Origin: Neurospora crassa OR74A
Taxonomy: Eukaryota > Ascomycota > Sordariomycetes > Sordariales > Sordariaceae
Assembly: GCF_000182925.2 (NCBI RefSeq)
Contig: NC_026501.1
Location: 7,791,917-7,855,916 of the forward strand
Length of the DNA: 64,000 nucleotides
Reading direction: 5' to 3'
How positions within the stretch are numbered: position 1 is the stretch's first letter; each line of letters starts with the position of its first letter. The notes below the pieces were generated by a model. It ran no database searches. It saw nothing but the letters and a program-made list of their open reading frames with translations, and was not told the origin of the DNA. A program made the position numbers and the translations under genes. Positions 11,724 to 24,029 of this stretch are shown here, one piece after another.

Positions 11724-13750
11724 GAAACCGTGGACCGCGACAAGTTCACTGACGCTGACGGAGGAGGGAGTTGAAGGCTCGTCGATTTTGGAGATGGCTG
11801 GGGGCAAGCATCGGTCGGCCGGCCTGTCGTCTGTAAATGGAGGTGGAGCCGGGGGGGTAAACAAGCGATCGAATTTCTGCTGAATTGAAATGACGGGGAT
11901 GTTGGCAATTAGCAAATGCTCGTAAATGGCAAAAAGATGGCACCACGGCGTGCTGTAACACAGCGAAAATAACGTAGTCTTGCTTTTTTTGTCGGGTCCA
12001 AAAAGCTTGTTTGGCGTTCAGGTCACTTCCACTCTTTCATCCTCATCCAGGTCGGGTTCTCCTTTTAGGGGGGGCGGGAGGGGGTCCCTGTACGTATGGA
12101 AGCACTCACCTAGCGGGCAGGCACGCGCCGCCCGAAAAAGAAGGGCGTCTGTTATTGATTGAGATGATGATATGAACCACGGCATATACTTGTTGATAAT
12201 TGGAGGGACCGCCAAGAAAGCGACAAATAGATGTGGACGGATAGGTACTGTAGTAACCAACAAGAAGAGATGAGAACAATCCTTTACTTTTTTTCCCTTT
12301 TACTTTTACTCTACCATTGCCCAAGTGTGATGCACAAACTAACACAACTTGATGAAATGGAACCAGCAACCCAGGCGAGGGGCATCTGCTGCACCTGCAG
12401 CTGCTACACCATACTAACCTAGGTAATCCGTACCTGACGGACAAGATGTTAGCGCAGCCCGGCAGCAGGTGGAAGATGCAGGCTGCAGCCGTCCGTGTGA
12501 ATGGCCGTCCATTCCGTCAGGACCACATCGCCGCGAATGCTGCCCGCTGAGATGGGGAATCTGACCATAACCCTGGCAACCTTCCAAAGCGGCCACCAAA
12601 AGCTTCCAATGGAAAGCTTAGGAACAGCAGCCTCCAGCGAAGAAGCGGAGACTTTGTGGAAGAAAGAGAACAAAGGGGGTTCCAGGGGAGGGGGGTTCCC
12701 GGACGCTTCCATTGTTGGAAGTTCCACTGATGCAAGCACTTCACTTCCACTCTACAATCCTTAGACAATTTCGGTCTTCTGCCAAGGTAGCAGCAACCTA
12801 AACGTGTAATTACCTGGCCATGTATTCACCTGCGACTCTCATTTTCATGTCCAACGTTCTTCGGCCCCCAGTAACAGCTTGACATTGCAAAAGTATAAGT
12901 ACTGACTTTTATACTGATACCTGCCCCAAGACATGCATAGTCAGATGAAGGCAACAGTAGTGCTTTCATTCCCGCACTTTCTCACCACCCTTCAGCCGGG
13001 TTTTGTTTTGTTTGGAGCGAAACGGTCTCCAATAAGAGACCACACTTCCGCCCTGCAATGGTACGACACTGTTTCCAAGTCCGATAGTGTTGTGACTGTC
13101 AAAGTGTATAGGATAATACCACGCCATCCTGTGACCCGGCTGTGTCAAAAGTTAACGGTCTGATCTTTTATCGGGCACATCATAGTGATTCAACACAAGC
13201 GGTGATTTTACGCGCCCAACTTGGTAGATGGTGTTAGGCCGTCGAAATAATGCAAAGCTATATCGCATACCTAACTAGTTGATATAAGATCGCCTTCCGA
13301 CAACTATACGGCCAAACTTTACTGCTATCTTCTCTCTCTGGTCCTTAAGCACAAGGAAAAGACAACAGAAACTCGGCAAGATGTCGATATACAATGCAGG
13401 GTAGAAGGTGTTCGACCGCCACGCACATACTCATTGAGGGCCGCCAAACGCAGCTGACTGGCAGACCTTGAACCCTTTCGTTTCCTGCACCTTGTACTTG
13501 TCAGTTTTACCGTTGCTACGGTACTTTTCTGTTCTGAGAATACAAACACGGTGAAGATGGATAGTAGATTGTAACCAACACCAAAAGCACAAGGAGAGAT
13601 TCAAGTTCTCCGCAACGAACATGTATTGAGCCTCAAGCGTGTCATTCCTCTGGGGTCATATCTCGGGTCCAACAGGATAGCGTGGACCCAACGTTGGTTG
13701 TTTCATGTTTCTTATTTTCACGCACAGACCATCCCGCACTCGCTTCCTGC

Positions 13751-13778
13751 AAGCATCTTCCATCAAGCATCTTCCATC
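13751..13778 (+). repeat. Tandem 14-bp duplication
   Basis: AAGCATCTTCCATC is repeated exactly twice head to tail. It is a small local duplication in otherwise unique intergenic sequence. Confidence 0.8.
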
Positions 13779-15851
13779 AAGCTTAGGGGCCGGAAGAGTT
13801 GATGCCGATGCGGAGAACACATCGACATGCCACTGAACCCGGTACGTACGGATGCAGAGGATGTGTATCTCCAAGAAGGTGACTTCCCGTGTCCGTATCG
13901 ATGTGAATGGGTTGGTCGGATGTCGTGACAGAATGCAGAAACTCGTTTGGACTTGTTCGGAGCAGGTGTCCTCGGGGTGGCCGGCTCCCGTTCCGGACGT
14001 TTTCACGTGAAGTTCCCGCTCCGCGGCAAAGGGCCGAAGCGCACAGACCCCTTGCTCAGCGATCCCCAATGGCCGGGGCTCCACCCCCGATATTTTTTGA
14101 AATTGGAGTTCATGCAAAAGCACGATCAATGCAACTCGAACCTTTTTTTCCCACAGCCAACAAATCCAAGGTAGATTATGTTGAATATTCAGGTGTGAAT
14201 GCCACTGCAGCCCATCCCATCGTGTTAAACCATCCTAGGATACGGAACGAAGTAGTCAATATCAAGACACAAGCAGGTGAGCAGGAACAACAGGAAGGCT
14301 TCGGCATCTGCCGGCGACATCATGCACGACTATCGATATCTAGCAAATACCATGGAAGCGTGGCTTGCGGTCGAGTGAGCTTCGCCGATTTTGTGTTGAG
14401 AGGGCTCATAGGACAACTGATGCATATGGCTCGATGGTTGAAAACGTGCCAATAGAGAGGAGATTTCCATGTTCGCAAAGCTTGACAAACTGATGATAAT
14501 CCGTCCTGCACAGTCAGTATATGTAGAAGTGATTGGCTAACGACGGGAATCGGATCCAGACCGAGGCGACGCATGGATTTGTGAGATCCTCGAAGCAGGC
14601 CTCGAGTCAAGTCAACGAACCGTTTCTTAACTCGGGCAATATCGATAATGAATGAAAAGTCCCACGGAGAATGGCAACGTTGCGGCGCAAGGAATGCAGC
14701 TTAGCGTACTTGTACCAACGAGGGGGGTGAGGCTGAAAGCATGGACCACCATGTGCACTGACTGCATCATCATGTGCGTTCAGTGCCTCCTTCTGTGGTG
14801 ACACCGTGATGGTTCGGGCGGTACAATACCTCCGCTGGGCTTATTTGTATGCGGGAGATGCCAAGAAGGCCTTCAGCCTGCCTACCTACCTAGTACACTA
14901 CCTCTAGTACCTAGGTACAGACGTACCGTACAGGTCACCCTTCACTGTTTTCACTCTACCTTGAGGTTGAATACTTGAGGTACGACTAGTAGTGTAGTGT
15001 AGCATCCGAGAAACGGGCACTCCCCGCAGTCCTCCCCTCTGGACAGGAAGCCTTGGCACCCAGAAACCCCCAAGTAGCGTATGGCTGATGGGCAGCGCAT
15101 CCACATCCACACGTCTGTGCTCCACGGCCCGCATCAACCCACCACCACCACCCGCACCCACCACGACAACACACAGGCAAGGAAGCGGTTCCCTCTGCCG
15201 ACATCATCACGGCCGGCATTGCCAGTTCAAAGCAGTAGGAGTTGCGTGTAGTTTCGTATTGCCCAAGTCTCACCAACTGCTATTGCGATATCCTCGGTAT
15301 ACCAAGTAGTGGAAACACAGGCAATTTGCTGGCAGTGACAATTGGTAGGCTCTGGTTACACAAGCGGAAGCGCATTTCACCCACTGCAGTGGGAATCTAC
15401 GTCTATAACCCGCACGCAGCTGCCTCTGATAAAAGTCTAGCTAGATTGACTGACCCAATCCCATCTCTCAAACCTACAGCGCAAAGACCGGCATCATCCA
15501 ACGAAAGTCACGACGGCACTACTACTGCCACCAAACTACTACCACCAGGCTACCTTGGTCAGATACGCATCATCTTCGTTACAGCCGACGGTCAATCGCA
15601 CGCTTGCCCCACGCGCATCCGAACCTCTGCGTTTCCCTAGCCTTCAGATCGGTCCCCTCCTCTGCAGGAAATACAGCTCTGGTTGTGCCGCCTGATATAG
15701 CGCATCTACCTGGGCCGCCGACATCACCTCCAAGTCACCGTACGCTCGCTGTTTTACAGACTTCAGTTGTTACACCGCTGCTCTGTTCTCGACTCATCGC
15801 CTACCCGGCCTCGTCGCGGCCTTGAAAACCCGACTCTACCCTCCGAGGACC

Positions 15852-15872
15852 ATGACCTTCGCTCTCGTCTAG
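15852..15872 (+). promoter_or_regulatory. Upstream ORF (MTFALV) before KOG1
   Basis: An ATG in good context (GGACCATGA, purine at -3) opens a six-codon frame that ends at TAG, nine bases before the proposed KOG1 start. It is in the same frame as KOG1. If transcribed, ribosomes would meet it first, so it could dampen KOG1 translation. The transcription start is unknown. Confidence 0.55.
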
Positions 15873-15881
15873 TCGCGTACC

Positions 15882-18800
15882 ATGACTGCTGTTTCTCTTC
15901 ACGCCTCCCACCCCGGCTCCGCAGAATTTGGCCAGAGACAGCCCTCTGCTCCCACTCCCACCTCTGGCCGTTACGCGAGGCCCGGCTTTCCGTCATCAAC
16001 TGCTACATCACCATCCCGCCACACAATGAACAACCCAGCTCGTCAAAGTTCAGTCACAATGTCACAAGTCCATCCTCAGAGGCCAGAAGACGGCAACCAG
16101 CGCGTCGCGACAAACGGGACCTCTCATCCTGCTGCCCATAACCAGCTGCCACTTCGATCCAACATACAGAGACGCATGTCCGATTCCTCACCAGCGCCCT
16201 TGTTTCGACGCCCCTCCAGCGCCCCCGACGACAATAACCAAACATCTCCTGGAACCACGTTGCATGGCGGGCAATCTGATGACGACGACCATATGCCTGT
16301 CGCCCGGCCGGCCAAGGCGCCATTAACGCGGTCTAAGAGCGAATACGGACTGCGGTTGGAGAGGGAAAGCCCCATCGAACAAGTTGACGAAGAGTACCAT
16401 GATTGGGGTGCCAGGCATGGGTTCGAGGACCATTATCAGTCTGAAGAAGTCATTTCTCAGCTTGCAAATGTACGTTGATTTGTGTCTCTGCCGTTGGCTG
16501 GGGTGTCACTAACCGTGCGCTGAGCAGAGCTGGTACATGTACTTTACCGATAAGCGACATGAGACAACAGGGAAGCCAAAGACACCCGCTTTCGAGATCC
16601 AAGACTGGCGTATGCGCGATCGCCTAAAAACAGTTTCTGCTGCGATAGCAGTATGCTTGAACATAGGAGTGGAACCGCCAGATCAACTTCGCACCACCCC
16701 GGGTGCCCGGCTTGAAGCTTGGCAAGATCCGACGGTGCCTCCTGTTTCCAAGGCACTGGAGAATATTGGGAAAGCTTTGCAATCTCAATATGAGACCCTT
16801 GCTATTCGGACGCGCTACAAGCAGTATTTAGACCCGTCCATCGAAGAAACCAAGCGGTTCAGTGTCTCCCTCCGAAGAAGTGCCAAGGACGAGCGTGTGC
16901 TCTTCCATTACAATGGGCATGGAGTGCCCAAGCCAACAGCCTCGGGAGAGATCTGGGTTTTCAACAAGAACTACACGCAGTATATCCCCGTCTCTCTCTA
17001 CGACCTTCAGCAATGGTTGCAGGCGCCCACGATATATGTGTGGGATTGCTCCGAGGCTGGCAATATCCTCACCAATTACCACCGTTTTGTTGAGAAGCAC
17101 GAGCAAGAAGAAGAGGAGGCGGCACAACGGGACCCAAACCACGAAAAGATTAACTTCCGTCCCTACATCCATCTGGCAGCCTGCAACGTCAAGGAGAATC
17201 TGCCAACCAACCCCGACCTGCCTGCTGATCTCTTCACTTGCTGCTTGACTACCCCTATAGAGATGGCACTCTGGTTCTTCTGTCTGCAAAATCCGCTAAA
17301 AACCAAAATATCTCCTGAGCGAGCCAAGAAGCTGCCAGGGCGGCTTCAGGAGCGCCGGACGCCTCTCGGAGAGCTCAACTGGATTTTCACTGCCATCACA
17401 GATACCATTGCATGGACCACGCTACCACGCCATCTCTTCCGCAAATTTTTTAGGCAAGATTTGATGGTTGCCGCTCTTTTCCGAAACTTTCTCCTCGCAC
17501 AGCGTATCATGCCTGTGTACAACTGCCATCCCCAGTCGTATCCAGAGTTGCCAGATACACGTCAGCATCCCCTTTGGGAGAGCTGGGACTTGGCCGTCGA
17601 TCTGGCTCTTGCCCAGTTGCCGGCCCTCGAGAGAAAGGAGAGTGAAGGGATAGAGTATGAGTACATCAACTCGTCATTCTTCGCGGAGCAGCTCACAGCA
17701 TTCGAGATCTACTTGACTCGAGGGGATGCTTTGTCCCAGAAGCCACCTGACCAGCTTCCAGTGGTTCTGCAAGTGTTGCTAAGTCAGCAGCATCGAGTAC
17801 GAGCTCTGGTCCTACTAGCAAGGTTCTTGGACCTTGGCCCTTGGGCAGTACAACTGGCGCTCAGCATTGGCATCTTCCCGTACGTCTTGAAGCTCCTCCA
17901 GTCGGCGGCACAAGACCTAAAGCCAGTCATGGTGTTCATCTGGACTCGCGTTCTTGCGGTCGATATCTCATGCCAGCAAGACCTCATCAAAGATAGCGGG
18001 TACAATTACTTCGCGGCCATAATGAAGCCGCAAGATACCCTCTCCATGGTTAGCGTCGGGTTCTTGGATGAGCACAAGGCGATGTGTGCTTTCATCTTGG
18101 CTATGCTGTGCAAAGACTATAAACCTGGACAGCTTGTGTGTAACTCAACTGACATTATGACCTATTGCCTGTACCATATTGCACGCCCAGAAGGCCCCCT
18201 CCTGAAGCAATGGTCATGCCTCTGCATCAGCCAGCTCTGGAAGGACCTTCCTGAAGGTAAATGGAGGGGCATTCGGGAGAACGCCACTTCGAAACTCTCC
18301 CACCTTAGTAGGGACCCCAACCCTGAAGTACGGGCAGCTATGGCGCATGCTATGACCACGTTCCTAGGAATCCCGGATCTCACGGACGAAGTTGCGAGGA
18401 TCGAGGAAAGCGTTGCCTGGACCATGCTTGAACTGGCTACAGACGGCAGCCCGATTGTCCGAAAAGAGCTTCTAGTCTTCTTCTCTCATTTCGTTCTGCG
18501 TTATGAGAGCAAGTTCCTGGTTGCCGCCTTCGAGCAACTATCCGAGGAGAAGGATTATCTTGCTTCGCCTCCGCCAGAGGATGGCCAAGATCACAGAATG
18601 GGGTTACACTATACTCGCCGAGAAAACCGGGAGAGAGATGGCAGTATCAAACCATCAGCATTTGGTGTAGCGCATGATTCGATCTTCGCTGCCTGCTGGA
18701 AACACATCAACATCTTGAGCGTGGATCCACATCCCGAAACCCAAAGAGATGCCACCATCATCGTGGATTATGTTCACAATGCACTTCTTCAATCACCACT

Positions 18801-20432
18801 TACAACGCAAACGCAAAATCTCATGGACGAGATCCTCCGGCGCTCTAGAAAAGTGTCGAGGGGTGATATGAGCCAGAGAAGCGCCGCTGCCGGCACTCAC
18901 GCTGCAGTCGCACAGCCATTGCCTTCGCCAGGCCTTCTCAAGAGGACTGCAAGTTACCTGTTTGGCCCCCTCATGGGGACCCTGGACCCTTCTTCAACCT
19001 CGATTCCGCCACTGTCCCCTGGGCTACAAAGAAGTGGATCTCGAAGCAGCCGAAAAGGTCCGGGCCTGGATTCTGCGCCACCTGAGCAGAATGATCAGGC
19101 TACTTCGCCAGCAAACTACCACGTTGCCAACGAACCGTCATGTGCTGGTTATAAAGAGCGCAGCATGAAAGACCTGCCTAGCCTACCATTGGTAAGCACG
19201 TTCTTGGACTGGTCCATAGAGTATTTCCGCGAGCCGCAGATGAAAGCATCGGAGGCCGAAGAGCCCGGCAGCCACGAGTACAACGAACGCCTCTGGCGCC
19301 GTTCACGCAACGAGGCCGTTTTGAGAGAGACTCAGCCCCAGAAGACGCATGCGCGAACCCACAAGTGGAATGACCAAATCGGCGTCATTAACAATGGTTC
19401 ACAACCGGCGAAACTCAGCTTTCATCAGTTTGAGAATTACGTGGCCGTCGCAGATGACGGGAATACAGTGAACGTGTGGGATTGGAAACAGGGTACCCGG
19501 AAGAGTCGTTTCTCCAACGGCAACCCAGAAGGCTCCAAGATCTCAGACATGAAGTTCATCAACGAAGACGATCAAGCGCTGTTGATGACGGGGTCATCAG
19601 ACGGTGTAATCCGCGTTTACCGGAATTACGACAGCAATGAGAACATCGAGCTGGCATCAGCTTGGCGCGCTCTGACGCACATGGTTCCGTCCAACGTCAA
19701 CTCGGGCATGGTGTTCGACTGGCAACAGGTCAAGGGTCAGGTGCTCGTGGCCGGGGATGAGAGGGTCATTCGCATCTGGAATGCCGGTCATGAAATGTGT
19801 ACCCATGAAATTCCAGCACGATCCGGCTCCTGCGTTACTTCGCTCACGTCAGATCAGATGACAGGCAACATCTTTGTCGCCGGATTTGGCGACGGGGCTA
19901 TCAGAGTCTTCGATACTCGCATGAAGCCGCAGGAAAGCATGGTTCGGAAATGGAAGGACGAGAAGAGGCAGTGGGTACGATCGGTGCACATGCAACGCGG
20001 TGGACAGAGAGAACTGTTGTCGGCCAGCCGCAACGGCAAGATCCGGTTGTGGGATATTCGTATGGACCAGCCGCTCAAATCGTTCCAGACCACCAAGGAC
20101 GTACTCAGGACGGCAAGCACCCATGAACACTTGCCTGTCTTTGCTGTGTAGGTTTCCCCACCCTTGATCATCATACGCGGAACTGATTACAATAACTAAC
20201 TCGCATGACGCTATATAGTGGAACTTCGGCGCATCTCGTCAAGGTCTTTGACTTTGATGGCCATGAGCTGACCCGGATCGAGCCCTACTCCAGCTTTCTC
20301 CAGGGCCACAAGGGCACGCCTATTTCTGCTACTGCATTCCATCCTCATCGGATGGTTTTGGGTTGCGCTGCTCGCGGGGACTATCACGTCAACCTGTTTG
20401 CTTGTGGGAACGAGAAGGTTGGCCCCTTCTAG
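15882..20432 (+). CDS. kog1: TORC1 subunit KOG1/raptor
   Basis: Raptor is the scaffold that presents substrates to TOR kinase in TORC1 at the vacuole. Exons are 15882-16469, 16528-20147 and 20219-20432, 4422 nt, 1473 residues. Residues 1-~195 are a disordered Ser/Pro-rich tail. The caspase-like RNC domain (~215-500) contains WRMRDRLKTVSAAIAVCLN, HYNGHGVPKPTASGEIWVFN and APTIYVWDCSEAGNI, keeping the His and Cys of the caspase-like dyad. Helical HEAT repeats fill ~530-860, then a Ser-rich linker, then about seven WD40 blades (~1140-1473) with VNVWDW, IRVYRN, IRIWNA, IRVFDT, IRLWDI, VKVFDF and HVNLFA. The last intron splits a Val codon. The start is the first ATG after a short upstream ORF; a later in-frame Met at 16026 is an alternative. 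Confidence 0.95.
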
Positions 20433-20528
20433 ATTACGAGAGGGGTGGCATCCTCCAAGTTACGAGAGGCACAAGAGGGATGGCATCCTCCCAGTTACGA
20501 GAGGCACGAGAGGGGTGGCGTCCTCGGG
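20433..20528 (+). repeat. Three-copy ~35-bp tandem repeat directly after the KOG1 stop
   Basis: Units are 20433-20458 (26 nt, missing nine internal bases), 20459-20493 (35 nt) and 20494-20528 (35 nt). Each begins with TTACGAGAGG and ends near GGCATCCTCC or GGCGTCCTCG. The array starts at the base following the KOG1 stop codon, so it should be transcribed in the 3' UTR. Confidence 0.9.
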
Positions 20529-21329
20529 TCTATAAAACCGCCTTTGGCCTCTGGCAAGCTACATTTACCCGTTGATTTTCTCATGTTCTGTGATTGTTTG
20601 CATTTATCATCTCTTATGATACGCTTCTCGGGTCTGTCACGTCTTGGTTCATTTCGCGCATCCCAACCATCATCCATCAGAAGCACTTCCTTTTCAAGCT
20701 TGCCCTGTTCACATAGTGATGCGTCTTCCTTGGGTCGTTGCTTTTCTCTTCACTGCATGGAAATCTGGTTCTGTTGTGTTTATGTTTATGTTTATGTTTA
20801 CGTATGTCGCACGTTCAAGGTTAATGCGTATATGAAGAAAGAAGGAATGAATGTTTTCACGGAGGTCAAGTAGAGGGGAATCAAAGCTCATATTGGGAGC
20901 CAGAGACCAAAAGGCGACCGGAAGGATTGGAGCCTCTGTCTGATACGCTACATTTGATCCTGCGCACCGGTAGAGAGTGCGTGGAGGGAAGGAGGGTGAA
21001 TAAAGGATTTGCAGTAGTCTTTAATTTGCGGTCTCATTATGATACATGGAGCGAATGGTCACGGTCCTTTCTACATTGGCAGGTATTGTGACTTCTCTTC
21101 CTGGTATGTAGAACTAAAACTGTTCGAAATCAAGGATTTGCTCTAACCAGCGATAACGTCCTTCTGTAAGACTGTAGATACAAAAGATCTGGGGAATAGA
21201 ACAAGCACACCTCTTGACAATCTTCATATATACCTAACCACCGCTTGACTTTTGTATTTATTGTTTGCCTTCTGATTCGCGTCCAAGTGTATCAATTTCA
21301 CCCTCTATGTATGTCACCTCCCTAGAAAT

Positions 21330-21372
<43 letters not shown>

Positions 21373-21743
21373 CCTTCTCCTTTTTGCTTGTTTGGTGAGA
21401 AGCACCTTCTATCATGAGTTCGCTCTTCTCATATGCTAACTAAGCCAGTGCAACCAATCATCATACATGCACAATGCAAAGTGGAGCCCCTGGCGAGTTC
21501 AGCAGCGCTCGTCTCGTCACTGTTCGTTATGCCAGACACGTCGTCACAACAAAGTACCCCGACTTCCACTTGCAACCTCCAGCAAATTCCATCCCAGCCT
21601 TCAATTGGCACAATAGCCACACCCGAACTACTTCATCAGTCTGCCAAACGAGTGCAGCACGAATCATACCCGGCGACACTGTCTCACCTTAACCAAGTCA
21701 TAACTGAAACTGGCGCGCAGAGCAGCCATCTCGACAACGAGTC
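20529..21743. other. Intergenic, KOG1 to Gemin2-like
   Basis: This holds the rest of the KOG1 3' region and the promoter of the Gemin2-like gene. It contains a short TTTATG-type hexanucleotide array (about 20778-20801) and a long poly-T tract. No gene was recognised; the frame open from 21433 overlaps the real start in another frame and has no domain character. Confidence 0.55.
21331..21372 (+). repeat. 42-base poly-T tract
   Basis: An uninterrupted run of 42 T is the longest homopolymer in the window. It could be nucleosome-excluding promoter sequence for the gene starting at 21744, or the tail of an old retroposed copy read on the other strand. Its length may be assembly-sensitive. Confidence 0.9.
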
Positions 21744-23449
21744 ATGGGCCCCAAGCGACACCACGATGCCCTCACATACTCTGATAACGATGAGCCAGCA
21801 CCGCAACCCGTAGCCAAGCGGCGGAAAGAGCATTCCTCTGCCAAATCCAAATCGACGGAGCCAAAGACCGACTCTACATACGGCCAACGCGCCGCCTTCC
21901 CTGGCCTCGACGAACCTGCTACGCTCAGCGACGAAGACCTGGAATTCGAGGACCAAGACGATGCCCTCGCCTATCTCCGTTCTGTTCGGTAAGCTTCCCC
22001 TCCCTGGATACTCATACCTCCCCTCCCTCTGCAGAAACATCCGTTAGGCTAAACAATTTCAATTTCTCCCAATTGCTGCAGACCATGATGACTGACAATG
22101 GTAAGTAACACAGGCAAGAGGCGAACGGCATACCTCACCTCCTCGTAGCTCCCAAAGCTGGGCCGCAGCTCCCGCCGTACCTCTCGAATGATTCATCAAA
22201 CAACGTGGACAGAAGCATCTACCACGACGGCCTCGGCGATTCCCGTGGCTACTACCAAGACGGCGCCTACACAGCCACACCTGACAATCTCGTCGAGCCC
22301 GTCCCCGAAGACGACGATAACTACGATAACTACGGCTACGGCGGCGCCAACTATGATGAAGACTCCTCCATCGACTCGTCAACCGACACCTCCCGCGCCC
22401 ACGCCCTATTGACCACCAACCGCCACCTCGCCCGCGAAGCCTACTTCGCCTCCCTCATATCCCAATTCTCCGCGCTCCGCTCCATGCTCCACCAACCCCC
22501 CCCTTCCTCCCTCCTTGCCGCGCTCGACAAAGACCACGGCTACCAAGTCGGCTCCTTTGGTCCCAAGTCGCGGACCTTCCGAGTCTGGACGAACCGGATC
22601 CGCTACACGGACCCGGTTCCCGCGCAGGTGGCCGCCATGGACCGGTTCGGCGCGCTCAAGCTTCTGCGCGTGATCCTGGGCGGGAAATTCATTCGTCGGG
22701 GTTGTGAACTGCGAGAGCGCACGAGTCGGTGGATATGGGCGCTGTTGGCAAGACTGCCGGACAGAGGGGAGATGGATCATCTGGACATCGGGTGGGTGAG
22801 AGAGTTGGGGAAGAGGGCAGTGTTAATGATGGTGAGCATTGCGCAGATGGCGGCGTTGAAGGAAGAGGTGGAGGGTGATTTGGAGGGGCAGGAGCTGCTG
22901 ATTGGAGATGATGATGGCGAAGAGGAGCAGGAGGAGGAAGAGGAGGTGGTTTTGGTCGAGATGGAGCCGGGTACGAGTAATGAGGGCGGTGGGAGAGTGG
23001 AGAAGGAGGGCCAAACAGTCGAAAAGGACGTGGTTGAATCGACCACCGAGGAGGACTCTTCAAAAGCTGCAAACGTTGTTGCTGGGAACGAGGGCAACTC
23101 GGTCAAGGTCGAGCAACGCCAGGAGCAGGAAGAGGCAGATGGGGGAGAGATCGACATGGAGATCGATGATGGAGAAGTGCTCGATGATGAGGAGGGAGGC
23201 CCCAACCTTCCTGCTGCATCGTCAAAAGACGATGCCGAGGCTGACATCGCCGCTGCGAAGGCACGATTGCTCTCTCAGCTTGATGAGGATACTGCTGCTG
23301 CTGACGCTGAAGCTCAGCAACGGGAAGATGAGTTGACAAGACAACGACTGAACATGAGAGCGACACTGAACATGATTCTGACTGTCGCCGGTGAGTTTTA
23401 TGGCCAGAGAGATCTACTCGAGTTTCGGGATCCTTTCCCCGCTCTATAG
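21744..23449 (+). CDS. Gemin2/SIP1 (Brr1-like) SMN-complex protein
   Basis: Gemin2 helps load Sm proteins on snRNAs during snRNP assembly. Exons are 21744-21988 and 22114-23449 with one 125-nt intron, 1581 nt, 526 residues. The N-terminus is acidic with a KRRK nuclear-localisation-like stretch. The conserved helical core includes AYLRSVRQEANGIPHLLVAP (around the splice junction) and RTSRWIWALLARLPDRGEMD with WVRELGKRAVLMM, as in the SIP1 family. The C-terminus closes with NMILTVAGEFYGQRDLL, another family hallmark. Between these lies a highly acidic Glu/Asp insert of roughly 150 residues. This makes it nearly twice the length of animal Gemin2. The intron uses GTAAGC...CACAG and regenerates an Arg codon. 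The symbol is left open because fungal naming differs. Confidence 0.85.
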
Positions 23450-24029
23450 AGGTAGGAGAACGTGCGCGGTTTCATCACCGGTTCTTTGCAGACCCGGACC
23501 GCTTGAGTATGTGGACGGCTCTGGAGATGAATGAAGATCCATAAGAGACGAAATGCATTTCACATTGGCCGTCTATTTACAAGGAACTCAAATATGGTTG
23601 TCCTGGACCACACGTTATAGGAATGGATCGAACATTATTTGATTGGCCTTAATTGAGGTCTAGTCTAGATTATAGGTATGCAAGACTCGTCTAGCGCTTC
23701 ACGTCCTGTCGAGGGTTCGATATAGATACAAAATAGATGATACAGAGGACGTCTTCCTGTTGGCAATGATCGATGAACTGAACCGTACGCGGCCGAAAGG
23801 CTGACAGAAAAAGAGAAGGCCACTGGGGCGTATACTCCTGCTCCCATATAAACGAATGCTTACCAGCATCAGCCCCTCGTAACAAACTCCATAAACGCCG
23901 CACCGCGAACAATGCACCGAGGCGTCAAAGCCAGGTCGAGATAAAGGAGGATAAACGTGCAAAAAGAAGAATGCCACCACCACGAAATCAAACTAACACA
24001 AGCAAGGAACCGCCGGATCCTGGCTTTAC
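23450..24029. other. Convergent intergenic region
   Basis: This 580-bp stretch lies between two converging 3' ends (Gemin2-like and the RNR-inhibitor-like gene). I see no gene or repeat in it. Confidence 0.5.

Larger units (their letters stand above)
11337..15881. other. 4.5-kb divergent intergenic region, Kelch gene / KOG1
   Basis: No gene could be supported here. It must contain two divergent promoters and leaders. Visible features are GTGACCGT motif copies near the Kelch gene, a short duplicated 14-mer near 13751, TACCTACCTAG-type runs near 14880-14930, and a pyrimidine-rich leader before KOG1. Several frames are open for 100-180 codons on both strands, but none shows domain character or consistent splice structure. 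Confidence 0.5.

Noticed and set aside
13907-14455. 182-codon plus-strand open frame
   Set aside because: It overlaps a 157-codon frame on the other strand, has irregular composition and no domain character, and lies in a GC-rich promoter-like zone; most likely chance.
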